Positions 1 to 9,323 are shown, numbered from the stretch's first letter. The stretch is DNA of 64,000 nt from GCA-2725625 sp964574215 (GCA_964574215.1 CAZNLR010000007.1:1-64000); one strand, 5' to 3'. Made by a program: numbers and translations. The notes: generated by a model not told the origin, from the letters alone.

Positions 1-1
1 C

Positions 2-52
2 GGCGAAATCGTCATTGCCGGCGGCGGCGAAGAAGACGAATTGGTGTTCTAG
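2..52 (+). CDS. C-terminal tail of an unidentified protein (partial)
   Basis: The frame is open from the left edge and closes with TAG at 50-52, giving a 16-residue tail rich in Gly and acidic residues (GEIVIAGGGEEDELVF). It converges on the next gene with 10 bp between the stops. The tail is too short to assign to a family, and it could be chance, but an acidic end closing just before a convergent gene is plausible for a real gene. Confidence 0.4.
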   Translation, partial: GEIVIAGGGEEDELVF

Positions 53-62
53 GAAACGGGAT

Positions 63-1034
63 TTAAAAAGCTTCCAATCCCTGACGCATGTCGGTCGAGA
101 TAAAATCGGCCCATTTCATCGGACCGCCGACCTGGCGGTGAGGAAAACGGCTGGACCAGGCATTCATTTTTACCGATAACGCACACAACACGCCGCCAAG
201 CGCCGTCTGGCTGGATCTGATACTATTGCCCAAACCGTTAAAGGAATTAGGATTAACCTCACCCCACATACTCTTCGAAGCGTTGTCGAAGTCGCGGAAC
301 CTGGTCATCACGGTCATCGCCATGCGACGAAGTTTGGTCTGTACATGCGTGCAACTGTCGATCAACGCTTTATTTTGCTGCAATTGACGATTGCTTTGTA
401 TTTCTTCGATAATCGCATTGAATTCCTGAAAAATCGGGCCGATGTTCTCTAAGCACTGCCGATAATAGGATATGGACATATAAAGATCGCCATAATCGGC
501 GAGAAATCCCGGTATTTCATCTACTTGTATCTGCAACATCTGAGCGAACATCTTGATATTTTTCAATACGTCCTTGGAGTCTGATTTTTGAAAAAGATCG
601 AGAATTTGGGCGCCTGATTTCACTTCAACTTTGTCTTTGCCATAAAGCTGCAATATCAAAGGACGGGTGAATAAATGCATGTAGGAATTTAATTCATGCT
701 GCTTTTCATCGGAAAGTTTCAAACTTTCCTCATCATCAACATCAATCTCCAAATCGCGCAACAAGCGCCGTAAACTATAAACGTCGTAACTGTGGAGCCC
801 GGCAAGTTTTTGCAGGATTGAAACGTCCTCAAAACCGATATCGCGATACACCGTCCGCAATTGGCCGACCGGCACCTGACCGCTGCCCGTATCCTCGCCT
901 TTATATATTTCGACGACGCTCTCCAACTGGGAGTTTTTAATCATCCTGGTGTGCTGAAAAACGGGCGCCTCCAGAGGGATCATCGAAAGCGGCAGGATAT
1001 GGATCATATCCCGGTCTTCATTGGAAATAGGCAT
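63..1034 (-). CDS. Conserved hypothetical protein, helical, cytoplasmic
   Basis: A 323-residue protein that I do not recognise. It has no signal peptide or membrane segment. Charged and hydrophobic residues alternate in long predicted helices, especially around residues 100-235. The C-terminal third is Ser/Asn rich. There are no catalytic motifs I can name. The start is the ATG at 1034, followed upstream by an AT-rich leader of about 190 bp that should hold its promoter. It is transcribed alone, convergent with the partial gene at the window edge. Codon use resembles that of its neighbours, so I take it as a real gene of unknown function. Confidence 0.75.
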   Translation of the reverse strand: MPISNEDRDMIHILPLSMIPLEAPVFQHTRMIKNSQLESVVEIYKGEDTGSGQVPVGQLRTVYRDIGFEDVSILQKLAGLHSYDVYSLRRLLRDLEIDVDDEESLKLSDEKQHELNSYMHLFTRPLILQLYGKDKVEVKSGAQILDLFQKSDSKDVLKNIKMFAQMLQIQVDEIPGFLADYGDLYMSISYYRQCLENIGPIFQEFNAIIEEIQSNRQLQQNKALIDSCTHVQTKLRRMAMTVMTRFRDFDNASKSMWGEVNPNSFNGLGNSIRSSQTALGGVLCALSVKMNAWSSRFPHRQVGGPMKWADFISTDMRQGLEAF

Positions 1035-1225
1035 TCTATAAGCCTGCTCTAGTTAAAACGACTCGCTCAAAATTTTATGATTTTTTGTATAATTACCGGG
1101 CCATTCCCTCAAACACCCTAGGGAAAATACTAGCATCAGCTTTAAATATTGGCAACAACAAGTCTTACGGAATATGTCGCGGGCATACTGGTGCTAAGAA
1201 GACTTAAGGGCATTGAACGAAGCTA

Positions 1226-1954
1226 TTACGAGCAATTAATTTTCGTATCGTACTTAAACTTACGGTTGAACCAGGACGGTTCTATCCAAAGCCCTACTTC
1301 ACCGGCATCTTCCGCTTTTTTCCCCCTCACCCGAAAAGTCGCTTGTTGAGAACTGGCAAGCCGCAGACGCCGCTTTGAAAGGACGCCTTTGGTATCCGTT
1401 CGATAGATGTTAATGGTCGATAGCCGGGGCCATTTTTCTCCGAGATTGGTAATTTTGAACAACACTCCCTGTTTTTCGCAGGAAGCGACAACCTCGACAT
1501 CCAGCTTATCCCCTGTGACCGAAGCAACCTGGGGCTGAGTCTTGCCTTTGGACTTAACCTTTTTCTTTTTTGACTTCGACTTTCTCGCCGCGACAGCATT
1601 TGCTTTCAGGCAGTCAAGAACCGCCAAGCGCTGGTCAATTTGTTTGATGTGATCATCCAATATTTTTCCGCGCATTTTGATGCCACGCGATTTAACTTCG
1701 GCAACGCCTTTTTTCGATTGTATTTTTACCATATTTTTTTTGTAGCGTTGCCAGCGGGCAATGTATTTATCCCAGTTACCTTTGTACTTCTTGTTAACCG
1801 ATTTGATGACTTTCTTGTGGCTTTTGCTCCACCATTCAACATTCGGTAGCGGATCACATTTCGCAGCTTTGGCCTGAGCTGGGATAAAGGCAGTGAACGA
1901 CAAGGCAAATGCGAAAATCAATGCGTGGAATGTTATCCGCCGTGGATTGAACAT
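1226..1954 (-). CDS. Secreted basic hypothetical protein
   Basis: A 242-residue protein with a clear Sec signal peptide (basic start, hydrophobic core about residues 8-25, AQAKA cleavage region near 30). The mature part is strongly basic, with a Lys-rich linker (KSKSKKKKVKSKGK, about residues 125-140) between a helical N-terminal half and a C-terminal half that looks beta-rich. Three Cys (one near the mature N-terminus, one at mid-protein, one three residues from the end) might form disulfides. A periplasmic or surface role is inferred from the export signal only. The family is not recognised. Confidence 0.75.
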   Translation of the reverse strand: MFNPRRITFHALIFAFALSFTAFIPAQAKAAKCDPLPNVEWWSKSHKKVIKSVNKKYKGNWDKYIARWQRYKKNMVKIQSKKGVAEVKSRGIKMRGKILDDHIKQIDQRLAVLDCLKANAVAARKSKSKKKKVKSKGKTQPQVASVTGDKLDVEVVASCEKQGVLFKITNLGEKWPRLSTINIYRTDTKGVLSKRRLRLASSQQATFRVRGKKAEDAGEVGLWIEPSWFNRKFKYDTKINCS

Positions 1955-2110
1955 TATTTTCTCTCTTGTTTAGGGCATTATTCATAAAATTGGTTCGAGC
2001 TGTCTTATTTCCAAATAGCTCCCCAATTTCGATTTGAAGATTAACGAAATTATCAAATAAGATTATGCTCTTTTTAAGGCGGAAAATCAGGTGAAATAAG
2101 GGTGTTAGGT

Positions 2111-3082
2111 CTACCTGACCACCATGACCGAATTTCTCGCCTGTTCGAGCACTTTGAAGGAAACGCTGCCCATAAAGAAGCGTTTTAGCCCGGTTTTTCC
2201 GGTGTCGCCGACGGCAATAATCGAATAATCCGAACCGGCATTAATTATTTCTTCGATGGGATTGCCAACCCGAACGAATGTTTCAGCGGGCTCGATGCCA
2301 AGTCGATTTAAGGCGATGACGGCTTCGTCGACATTTTTTTTGGCTTCATCTTCGCTTTCCACGTCCAGCGCCACTGACATGACCGCCACGTTGGAATTGG
2401 TGCGGAGGGAAAATTCCCCCGCCTTGACGATCATTTCCTTGGAGTGTTCGGAACCATCGGTGCACATCAAAAACCCCTTACCGCGTTCGAGGTCGCGCGT
2501 GATCAACACGGAACAAGGAGAGTGCGACGCTACCTTTTCAGCGACCGCTGGGTCCCAAAAAGCTTTCGCCCACCCGCCCCAACGGCCGGATGTCCCCATG
2601 ATAATCAAGTTATACGGACCCAACTCGTATTGATCGAGGATACCGGCGGCAACAGTCGACGCCGTTTTGAGTTTCAAAACGATAACCTTACCGTCTTGAT
2701 TCCGATACTCGATTTTATTGTCCCCTAGAGGATCACCTTCAATATCCGTATGGGTGATGCTTTCATCCCAATCTTCCGCCAAATTTCCGGAATTTTTCAG
2801 AAACTCGAGACCCTTTTTCAGATACTGAATACCGGGCAGTTCCAGCCCCCATTTCAGCATATTTTCGCGGGCAACGCGCACCTGTAGACCACCGGTCCTC
2901 AGACCTTGGTCGACCGGGCGGACATAGAGAAGAACGATATCCGCGTCACGGCCGGCGCCACATTCCGCAGCATAGTTCAGGCCCCGATAGGATTCTTCGG
3001 AACCATCCACACAAACCAAAATACGGAATCTCTTTAGCCGCTCTTCACGCAGCAAATCCAGGTCGATATCGGTATCGGCCAT
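2111..3082 (-). CDS. Tandem universal stress protein (UspA fold, two domains)
   Basis: A 323-residue cytoplasmic protein with two UspA domains: residues about 18-175 begin RFRILVCVDGSEES, and about 190-323 begin GFLMCTDGSEHSKEM. The second domain ends with an intact nucleotide-binding signature G-x2-G-x9-G-S (GDTGKTGLKRFFMGS). The first has a modified version (GTSGRWGG), so ATP binding is expected mainly in the second half. Single-chain tandem Usps are common in proteobacteria under starvation or redox stress. A good Shine-Dalgarno (GGAGG on the coding strand) precedes the ATG at 3082. It lies just upstream of the anion transporter gene's 3' end. Confidence 0.9.
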   Translation of the reverse strand: MADTDIDLDLLREERLKRFRILVCVDGSEESYRGLNYAAECGAGRDADIVLLYVRPVDQGLRTGGLQVRVARENMLKWGLELPGIQYLKKGLEFLKNSGNLAEDWDESITHTDIEGDPLGDNKIEYRNQDGKVIVLKLKTASTVAAGILDQYELGPYNLIIMGTSGRWGGWAKAFWDPAVAEKVASHSPCSVLITRDLERGKGFLMCTDGSEHSKEMIVKAGEFSLRTNSNVAVMSVALDVESEDEAKKNVDEAVIALNRLGIEPAETFVRVGNPIEEIINAGSDYSIIAVGDTGKTGLKRFFMGSVSFKVLEQARNSVMVVR

Positions 3083-3135
3083 TCAACTCCTCCCAAAGTC
3101 CCCGGCGGGCTCTGATCTTTCCTTATTATTAAACC

Positions 3136-4650
3136 CTATACACCCAACAGAGGCCAATAAATTGACGCAGCCGCCAACATTAAAATGGTCGAGGCTAAAG
3201 CCATTTTCCAGCCGACGGCAAGAAAATCCGTCGTCTTAAGATAGCCAGACGCATAGACAATTGTACAGGCCGGAGTTCCAACCACGGTCAAATAAGCAAA
3301 CGCAGACGAGATCGCCGTTATAAATCCAATAATTATCGGGCTTTCCTGGGCGACTACGGCCATTTTTAGAACGATAGGACCTAGCACGGCAACCGCCGCA
3401 CCATTGGACATCATGTTGGTAACCGCCGTGGTCAGGGCGGAAACAGCTACCCAAAGGCCGAATCCTTCATTGGTACCAAGCGGCTTGAGGACATCCAGAA
3501 AATGCTCTGCGACCCAGATAGCAGCGCCTGTATCCTTCATCTCGACGCCAAGGGAAATAGCTGCGCCATACAGCAATACGACACCCCAGTTGACGCCGGA
3601 ATTGATATCCTCCCACCGCACCAGGCCCGCGACCAAAAATGCCGTAGCGCCCAATAGGGCGATGGTGCCCATGCCAACGCTATCGGAGGCGAAAACCCAT
3701 CCAAACAAAATTGCCAGAAACAGGACGATGGATACCCAGTCGCCATAACCCATGGGTCCTTCATCCTCGACCTGCTTGCGTAACCGAACCACCGCCCGCG
3801 ACAGGTCGCGGTATTCCGGTCTGAACGTGGTAAGCAGGATCAAAGTGACAAAGGGCAACTGGATGAGGAACATCGGATAGGCGAACATCATCCAGCGTAC
3901 GTAATCGATGATGAATTTGTAGCTTTCCGGATTGCCGGGATCGTAAAAAAATTCCTTCCAATAGCCGATCATGATCGCGTTGCGGGCGCCGCCGGAGGGC
4001 GTGCCAATTCCCGCCACAGAGCAGCCATAAGCAATGGAAAACAACAGCACGGCGGCTAGATTGCGGACTTTTTTGGGATCATCCGAGGTCAGCGTGACCA
4101 GAGTAATACCCACCGGCAACATCATTGCCGCCACGGTATGCTCGCCGATGAACGACGCCAGCAACCCCGAGACCGCTGAAATTCCAAAACAGATGCGGGA
4201 CGTTTTGGTGCCGGTAATGCGTATGATGATCCAGGCAATACGCTTGTCGAGCTTTTGCTTGACCACCGCTACCGCCAGCATCAACGACCCTAAAATGAAC
4301 AACACCGAATCATTCCATAACGTTTTCGCGACCGAAGAAGAGTCATGCCCCAACAAAAATATCTGACCCAAAATGATCAATAGGGCGACACCAGGCAATG
4401 GGATGGGTTCGGTCACGAACAGAATGGTCGCCACCACCGACATGGTCAAAACCACCAGACCGTCGTGACTCAAGTCGCCGGGAAGCGGTAGGTTCAACAT
4501 GATCCCGCCGACAATCATGGCGATGAAAAACCACCTTTTGTCCCACAGATAGTGGATGCTGAATATTTTTATCAGGCCCATGAATTTGCCAAACAAAGTA
4601 TCCTTCATCCGGCTTTGAATGGTCTGAAATTTGTCTGTTGAAAGGTTCAT
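3136..4650 (-). CDS. SLC13/DASS-family anion transporter
   Basis: An inner-membrane secondary transporter of the divalent anion:Na+ symporter (SLC13) family, about 504 residues with 11-12 hydrophobic segments. The two positions that carry the family SNT ion/substrate motifs read EHT (GEHTVAAMMLPV) and SNG (MSNGAAVAVLGP), so both motifs are altered and the co-transported ion and substrate cannot be assumed. The start is uncertain: ATG at 4650 is used here, and an upstream in-frame GTG at 4692 would add 14 residues; neither has a convincing Shine-Dalgarno. It follows rpe on the same strand and may be the last gene of the tkt-fba-rpe transcript. Candidate substrates are C4-dicarboxylates, sulfate or other oxyanions. 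Confidence 0.85.
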   Translation of the reverse strand: MNLSTDKFQTIQSRMKDTLFGKFMGLIKIFSIHYLWDKRWFFIAMIVGGIMLNLPLPGDLSHDGLVVLTMSVVATILFVTEPIPLPGVALLIILGQIFLLGHDSSSVAKTLWNDSVLFILGSLMLAVAVVKQKLDKRIAWIIIRITGTKTSRICFGISAVSGLLASFIGEHTVAAMMLPVGITLVTLTSDDPKKVRNLAAVLLFSIAYGCSVAGIGTPSGGARNAIMIGYWKEFFYDPGNPESYKFIIDYVRWMMFAYPMFLIQLPFVTLILLTTFRPEYRDLSRAVVRLRKQVEDEGPMGYGDWVSIVLFLAILFGWVFASDSVGMGTIALLGATAFLVAGLVRWEDINSGVNWGVVLLYGAAISLGVEMKDTGAAIWVAEHFLDVLKPLGTNEGFGLWVAVSALTTAVTNMMSNGAAVAVLGPIVLKMAVVAQESPIIIGFITAISSAFAYLTVVGTPACTIVYASGYLKTTDFLAVGWKMALASTILMLAAASIYWPLLGV

Positions 4651-4721
4651 TTTAAAATTTCGGTTCTTTTCCCGTTTCAACGATTTGACCACGGGTCTAA
4701 TTAATTAACGTTTATATTATG

Positions 4722-5378
4722 TTAAATAACTGCATTCCGTAACGCGTTTATGGTTGCGTGATAATCGTCTCCCGAAAAGACGGCGCTGCCGGCAACGAAG
4801 ACGTCGGCCCCGGCCTCTGCTGCGGCGGCAATGTTGTCGGCCTTGATGCCGCCATCGACTTCAAGCTCAATGGGCCGGTCACCGATCATTTGCTTGATCT
4901 CTTTAATTTTCGCTATTTGCGATTCAATAAAGGACTGTCCGCCGAAGCCGGGGTTGACCGACATCACCAGTATCATGTCGACATCGTCGAGCACCGATTC
5001 CACCGCCGAGGCCGATGTCGAAGGATTCAACGATACCCCCGCCTTTTTCCCCAATCCTCTGATCACCTGGAGATTGCGGTGGAGATGAATATCAGCCTCC
5101 GCATGTACGGTAATATAATCCGCGCCCGCTTCGGCGAAATCGGCGAGGTAGGGCGCCACCGGCGAAATCATCAAATGCACGTCGAACGGCTTATCGGTGT
5201 AGGACCTGATGGCTTTTATAACCGGCGGACCGAACGTCAGGTTGGGGACAAAATGTCCGTCCATGACATCGATGTGGATGTAGTCGGCCCCCGCCTGATC
5301 GACCGCCCTCACCTCTTCGCCCAGACGAGCAAAATCAGCGGATAATATGGAAGGAGCTATTTTGACGTCGCGGGGCAT
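4722..5378 (-). CDS. rpe: Ribulose-phosphate 3-epimerase
   Basis: Interconverts ribulose 5-phosphate and xylulose 5-phosphate in the pentose phosphate and Calvin pathways. The 218 residues match the usual TIM-barrel length. Family landmarks are visible: IHIDVMDGHFVPN (metal and catalytic Asp/His), a VMSVNPGFGGQ phosphate-loop segment and an EVDGGI strand with the second catalytic Asp. Start is the ATG at 5378, only 15 bp after the fba stop, so it is cotranscribed with fba and tkt. The order transketolase-aldolase-epimerase mirrors cbbT-cbbA-cbbE of CO2-fixation operons, but no RuBisCO or phosphoribulokinase is in the window. Confidence 0.95.
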   Translation of the reverse strand: MPRDVKIAPSILSADFARLGEEVRAVDQAGADYIHIDVMDGHFVPNLTFGPPVIKAIRSYTDKPFDVHLMISPVAPYLADFAEAGADYITVHAEADIHLHRNLQVIRGLGKKAGVSLNPSTSASAVESVLDDVDMILVMSVNPGFGGQSFIESQIAKIKEIKQMIGDRPIELEVDGGIKADNIAAAAEAGADVFVAGSAVFSGDDYHATINALRNAVI

Positions 5379-5393
5379 ATGATTTGTCCTGAT

Positions 5394-6458
5394 CTATTTA
5401 ACCTTAGGGTCCAGTTCGCCCGATTTATAGCGGGCCGCCATATCGGTCATGGGTATCGCCTTGATTTTCGAGGCGTTACCGGCAGTGCCGAATTTTTCAT
5501 AGCGTTCGACGCAAACCTCGGTCATGGCAGCGATGGCCGGCTTGTTGAAGTTGCGAGGATCGAATTCGGCTTGCTTTTCCTGAGCGACCTTGCGGTATTG
5601 CCCGGTAATGGCCATCCGGTTGTCGGTATCGATATTCACCTTGCGGACACCGTTCTTGATACCTTCGACCACTTCATCGACGGGAACGCCGTAGGTTTGC
5701 GGCATATCGCCGCCGTATTCGTTGATGATATCCTGCAAATCCTGCGGTACGGCGGAAGAGCCATGCATCACCAGATGGGTATTGGGAAGCCGTTCGTGAA
5801 TTTTTTTCACAACATCCATGGCGAGGATATCCCCCGTCGGCTTGCGGGTGAACTTGTAGGCGCCATGGGAGGTGCCAATGGCGACGGCCAATGCATCCAC
5901 CTTGGTCTTGGCGACAAAATCAGCAGCCTCGTCCGGGTCGGTTACCAGCATGTCGGTATCGAGCTTACCCTCGAACCCGTGGCCGTCTTCCTTTTCGCCT
6001 TCCCCGGTTTCCAGAGAGCCCAGGCAGCCCAGTTCCCCTTCGACGGAGACGCCGATCATGTGAGCGGTATCGACGACGTCCCGGGTGGTTTCGACATTGT
6101 ATTCGTAACTGGATGGCGTCTTGGCGTCCTCTTCCAAGGACCCGTCCATCATTACCGAGGAAAAACCGTTGGCCATGGCCGACAGACAGGTCTCCTGATT
6201 GTTGCCGTGATCCAAATGCATGCAGATGGGAATATCGGGATACATTTCCACCGCCGCCTCGATCAAGTGGCGCAGCACGATATCATTGGCATAAGCCCGT
6301 GCTCCCCGGCTGGCCTGTAAAATGACCGGCGAATCCGTCTGATCCGCCGCCGCCATGATGGCCAGCATTTGCTCCATATTGTTGATATTGAAAGCCGGAA
6401 CACCGTAGTCGTTTTCCGCTGCGTGATCCAAAAGCTGCCGCATTGATACCAGTGCCAT
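5394..6458 (-). CDS. fba: Class II fructose-bisphosphate aldolase
   Basis: Zn-dependent aldolase joining DHAP and glyceraldehyde 3-phosphate (or sedoheptulose-bisphosphate formation). It has 354 residues, typical of the Calvin-cycle/CbbA-like class II branch. The Zn-site motif HLDHG lies at residues 81-85; further conserved segments are VEGELG, AIGTSHG and VMHGSSAVP. The DHAP-binding KVNIDTDNRMA segment follows. A purine-rich Shine-Dalgarno (AAGAGGAAGAG) precedes ATG 6458. It is the middle gene of tkt-fba-rpe, 51 bp after tkt. Cytoplasmic; central carbon metabolism. Confidence 0.95.
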   Translation of the reverse strand: MALVSMRQLLDHAAENDYGVPAFNINNMEQMLAIMAAADQTDSPVILQASRGARAYANDIVLRHLIEAAVEMYPDIPICMHLDHGNNQETCLSAMANGFSSVMMDGSLEEDAKTPSSYEYNVETTRDVVDTAHMIGVSVEGELGCLGSLETGEGEKEDGHGFEGKLDTDMLVTDPDEAADFVAKTKVDALAVAIGTSHGAYKFTRKPTGDILAMDVVKKIHERLPNTHLVMHGSSAVPQDLQDIINEYGGDMPQTYGVPVDEVVEGIKNGVRKVNIDTDNRMAITGQYRKVAQEKQAEFDPRNFNKPAIAAMTEVCVERYEKFGTAGNASKIKAIPMTDMAARYKSGELDPKVK

Positions 6459-6509
6459 TGCTCTCTTCCTCTTAACTCATCTGTTATTTACGATGCCTAA
6501 AGGCGTTCC

Positions 6510-8525
6510 CTATAGACGTTCCTTGACCGCTGTTGCGACCGCTGCCGCCGTGATGCCAAAATGCTCATAAAGCTGTCCGGCTGGCGCGGAAGCACCAAAA
6601 CCGGACATGCCGACAAATCCGCCATTGTCGCCGGTATACCTTTCCCAGCCTTGAGAAACAGCCGCCTCAACGGCCACTCGGACGCCGCCGCCCAGAACCT
6701 CAGCGCGATAGCTTTCATCCTGGGCATCGAACAATTCCCAGCTGGGTATCGATACCACGGCCGTGGGAACACCGTCTGCCTGAAGTGACTCCCGCGCCGC
6801 CATGGCGATTTCGATTTCCGAACCGGTGGCCAGAATTGAGGCCTGCCGGTCGCCGTCCGGTTCGGCCAACACATAGCCGCCCTTGGCCGTCAAATTATCG
6901 TCGGTATGGTCGGTCCGAACCGTCGGCACGCCCTGGCGCGTCAAAACGATGGCCGAAGGCGCGTTCTTATCCTGCAACGCCAGCGCCCAACTTTCCGCCG
7001 TCTCCACGGCATCCGCCGGCCGATACACGGTCAAATTGGGAATGGCCCGAAGCGACGCCACGGTTTCCACCGGCTGGTGGGTGGGACCGTCCTCGCCGAG
7101 GCCGATGGAATCATGGGTAAGCACGTAAATTACCCGTTTGCCCATCAGAGCAGATAGACGCAGCGCCCCTTTGAGATAGTCGGCAAATACCAGGAATGTG
7201 CCGCCGTAAGGTATCACCCCGCCGTGCAGCGCCAGACCGTTCATCACCGCCGCCATACCGAATTCCCGGACACCGTAATACATGTACCGCCCGCCGTAAT
7301 TGGAGGCCGACACCGGCTCGGCGTCTTTGGTCTTGGTATTGACCGATCCGGTTAGGTCGGCCGATCCGCCGAGCAGTTCCGGTATGGCGGCATTGAGAAC
7401 TTCCAATGCTTCGCCGGAGGCCTTGCGGGTCGCCCACTTAGGCTGTTCATCGGAAACTTTCTGTTTGTGCTGGTTAAGAGCATCGAGCCAGCCGGCGGGT
7501 AGATCGCCATTGGCGGCGGCTTTAAAGGCGGCCCCGTCCGGAGAGCCGCTTAACCGGCCTTCCCATGCCTCACGGTCTTCCGCTCCCCTGGATCCGGCAG
7601 CCCGCCAGGTCGACAACACATCGTCAGGCACTTGAAAAGGCGCATGGGGCCAGCCCAGTTTTTCCCGGGCGGCGGCAATCTCATCATCACCAAGGGGCGC
7701 ACCATGGGTACCCGACGTACCTTGTTTCGTGGGCGCGCCATAGCCGATCACCGTTTTGCAGGCAATCATGGAAGGCGCATTGGTTTTCCGGGCCGCCTCG
7801 ATGGCTGCGGCAACCGCGTTCGGATCATGGCCGTCCACGGCCGCGACATCCCAGCCGCAGGCCTGAAAACGGGCCAACTGATCATCCGACACCGTCAGAT
7901 CGGTGCCGCCGTCGATCGAAATACTGTTATCGTCGAAGAGCACGATCAATTTAGCCAGCTTGAGATGACCGGCCATGGAAATCGCTTCATGGCTGACCCC
8001 TTCCATCAGGCAGCCGTCGCCGGCAATCACGTAGGTATAGTGATCCACAAGATCATCGCCGAAGCGGGCGTTCATCATGCGCTCGCCTAAGGCCATGCCC
8101 ACCGCCATGGTCAATCCCTGCCCCAAAGGTCCGGTGGTGGTTTCGATCCCCGCCGCGTGGCCGTATTCGGGGTGGCCGGCCGTTTTCGCGCCCAATTGAC
8201 GGAAATTTTCGATCTCCCCAATGGTCATGTCCTCGTAACCGGTGAGGTAGAGCAAAGAGTAAAGCAGCATGGAACCGTGACCGGCGGACAGCACGAAGCG
8301 GTCCCGATCGGCCCAATCGGGCTGAGACGCATCGAATTTCAGAAAGCGGGAAAACAGGACAGTGGCTACGTCGGCCATGCCCATGGGCATACCCGGATGG
8401 CCGGAATTGGCTTTTTGAATGGCGTCGGCAGAAAGAAACCTGATGGCGTTCGCCATATCCGTTTCAGATGCGCCTGATGTTGAATCCTGTGATTTGGTCG
8501 AAAGGTCTGCATTATCAGGCGACAT
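6510..8525 (-). CDS. tkt: Transketolase
   Basis: ThDP-dependent C2-unit transfer between sugar phosphates. The 671 residues are close to the usual length. ThDP-binding domain landmarks: GPLGQGLTMAVG, then GDGCLMEG. The PYR domain holds YYGVREFGMAA and the substrate loop THDSIGLGEDGPTHQPVE. The start is taken at ATG 8525 (MSPDNADL) because AGGAG sits about 8 bp upstream; an in-frame start at 8564 would add 13 residues and has no such site. First gene of tkt-fba-rpe. The leader upstream is long and contains the remnant of another gene. Confidence 0.95.
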   Translation of the reverse strand: MSPDNADLSTKSQDSTSGASETDMANAIRFLSADAIQKANSGHPGMPMGMADVATVLFSRFLKFDASQPDWADRDRFVLSAGHGSMLLYSLLYLTGYEDMTIGEIENFRQLGAKTAGHPEYGHAAGIETTTGPLGQGLTMAVGMALGERMMNARFGDDLVDHYTYVIAGDGCLMEGVSHEAISMAGHLKLAKLIVLFDDNSISIDGGTDLTVSDDQLARFQACGWDVAAVDGHDPNAVAAAIEAARKTNAPSMIACKTVIGYGAPTKQGTSGTHGAPLGDDEIAAAREKLGWPHAPFQVPDDVLSTWRAAGSRGAEDREAWEGRLSGSPDGAAFKAAANGDLPAGWLDALNQHKQKVSDEQPKWATRKASGEALEVLNAAIPELLGGSADLTGSVNTKTKDAEPVSASNYGGRYMYYGVREFGMAAVMNGLALHGGVIPYGGTFLVFADYLKGALRLSALMGKRVIYVLTHDSIGLGEDGPTHQPVETVASLRAIPNLTVYRPADAVETAESWALALQDKNAPSAIVLTRQGVPTVRTDHTDDNLTAKGGYVLAEPDGDRQASILATGSEIEIAMAARESLQADGVPTAVVSIPSWELFDAQDESYRAEVLGGGVRVAVEAAVSQGWERYTGDNGGFVGMSGFGASAPAGQLYEHFGITAAAVATAVKERL

Positions 8526-8670
8526 AAATTTTTGCTCCTGCCTTATGTGGGGGATACAGCACAAACCGGTATTATTGTTTCCGGCTGGAAGTTTATATTA
8601 GATTTTACTAACATACAATATAGGCCATAGTCATTGCTTCCACCCAGTAACGAACCATCCATCTAAATCG

Positions 8671-8900
8671 TCACTGGATTATTTTTCGGCGACGCCATTT
8701 GGCGATATCTAGCATGCCGATATAACGCCGTCGAATCTCCGGCTTGTCGCTCAAAAAAAGCGCTGAAACGTTGGGGTTTTGAGCCGGGATATACGCCTCA
8801 ATTCAGCCCTCCGCAAGCCCAATTTCCGAATCAAACCGCATTACGGCCAACCACGGAAAATTAGGGACCAGTGGATCGCTGCCTATGGTCCCCTAAGCTC
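8671..8900 (-). pseudogene. Possible decayed gene upstream of tkt
   Basis: One minus-strand frame reads as convincing protein from about 8900 down to a TGA at 8671-8673, interrupted by a TGA at 8803-8805 and closed upstream by a TAG near 8907. Pieces include VPNFPWLAVMRFDSEIG before the break and IPAQNPNVSALFLSD and RRRYIGMLDIAKWRRRK after it. A Trp codon (TGG) would fit at the internal TGA. No SECIS-like hairpin follows it, and no start with a ribosome site is visible. I do not recognise the family. The rest of the 8526-9033 spacer is AT-rich and should hold the tkt promoter and the rightward dodecin promoter. Confidence 0.3.
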
Positions 8901-9033
8901 TAAGATTCAATCGATATTTGCTGATATGTGAATGACAGATTCAAAAAAAATCTAGACGCACCCGTAAATTATGCTGACAATAAAATTACCAAACAAAACA
9001 AGCCACAATTATTCTTCACCATAGGAGGTCATC

Positions 9034-9246
9034 ATGGGGGAAAGTGTCTATAAAGTCATCGAGTTGGTCGGATCAAGTTCAGAGTCCTGGGAGAAAGCCG
9101 CCGCCGCCGCCGTCGAACGCGCCGGACAAAGTTTGCGCGATCTGCGCATCGCCGAAGTGGTGGATCAGGATATCCAGATTCAGGACGGGAAAGTATCCGC
9201 CTACCGCATTAAAATTGCCGTTTCCTTCAAATATGAAGACGGCTAA
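9034..9246 (+). CDS. Dodecin (flavin/CoA-binding small protein)
   Basis: A 70-residue cytoplasmic protein of the dodecin family, which assembles into hollow dodecamers that sequester and buffer flavins. The sequence fits along its whole length: an N-terminal strand VYKVIELVGSS, the amphipathic helix SWEKAAAAAVERA and two C-terminal strands including KVSAYRIKIAVSFKYE. The Trp of the flavin-stacking position is present in SWEKA. A strong Shine-Dalgarno (AGGAGG) lies 6 bp before ATG 9034. Single gene, in a long AT-rich spacer. Confidence 0.93.
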   Translation: MGESVYKVIELVGSSSESWEKAAAAAVERAGQSLRDLRIAEVVDQDIQIQDGKVSAYRIKIAVSFKYEDG

Positions 9247-9275
9247 TTCATAGCTGCGACTGCCGATTTCTTGAC

Positions 9276-9323
9276 GTTTTACGGCCGCGCCATCATGTCG
9301 AAGATGGAACCCAGCCGTAAAAC
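9276..9323 (+). other. Long-range inverted repeat 3' of dodecin
   Basis: A perfect 10-bp inverted repeat, GTTTTACGGC at 9276-9285 and GCCGTAAAAC at 9314-9323, encloses a 28-nt loop between dodecin and the cold shock gene. It has no T-run and could be a transcript 3' structure or part of the cold-shock leader. Confidence 0.35.

Noticed and set aside
1149..1349. 66-codon plus-strand frame
   Set aside because: Overlaps the 3' end of the secreted protein on the other strand and has no ribosome site.
5379..6320. 313-codon plus-strand frame opposite fba
   Set aside because: Antisense shadow; fba motifs and ribosome site define the true strand.
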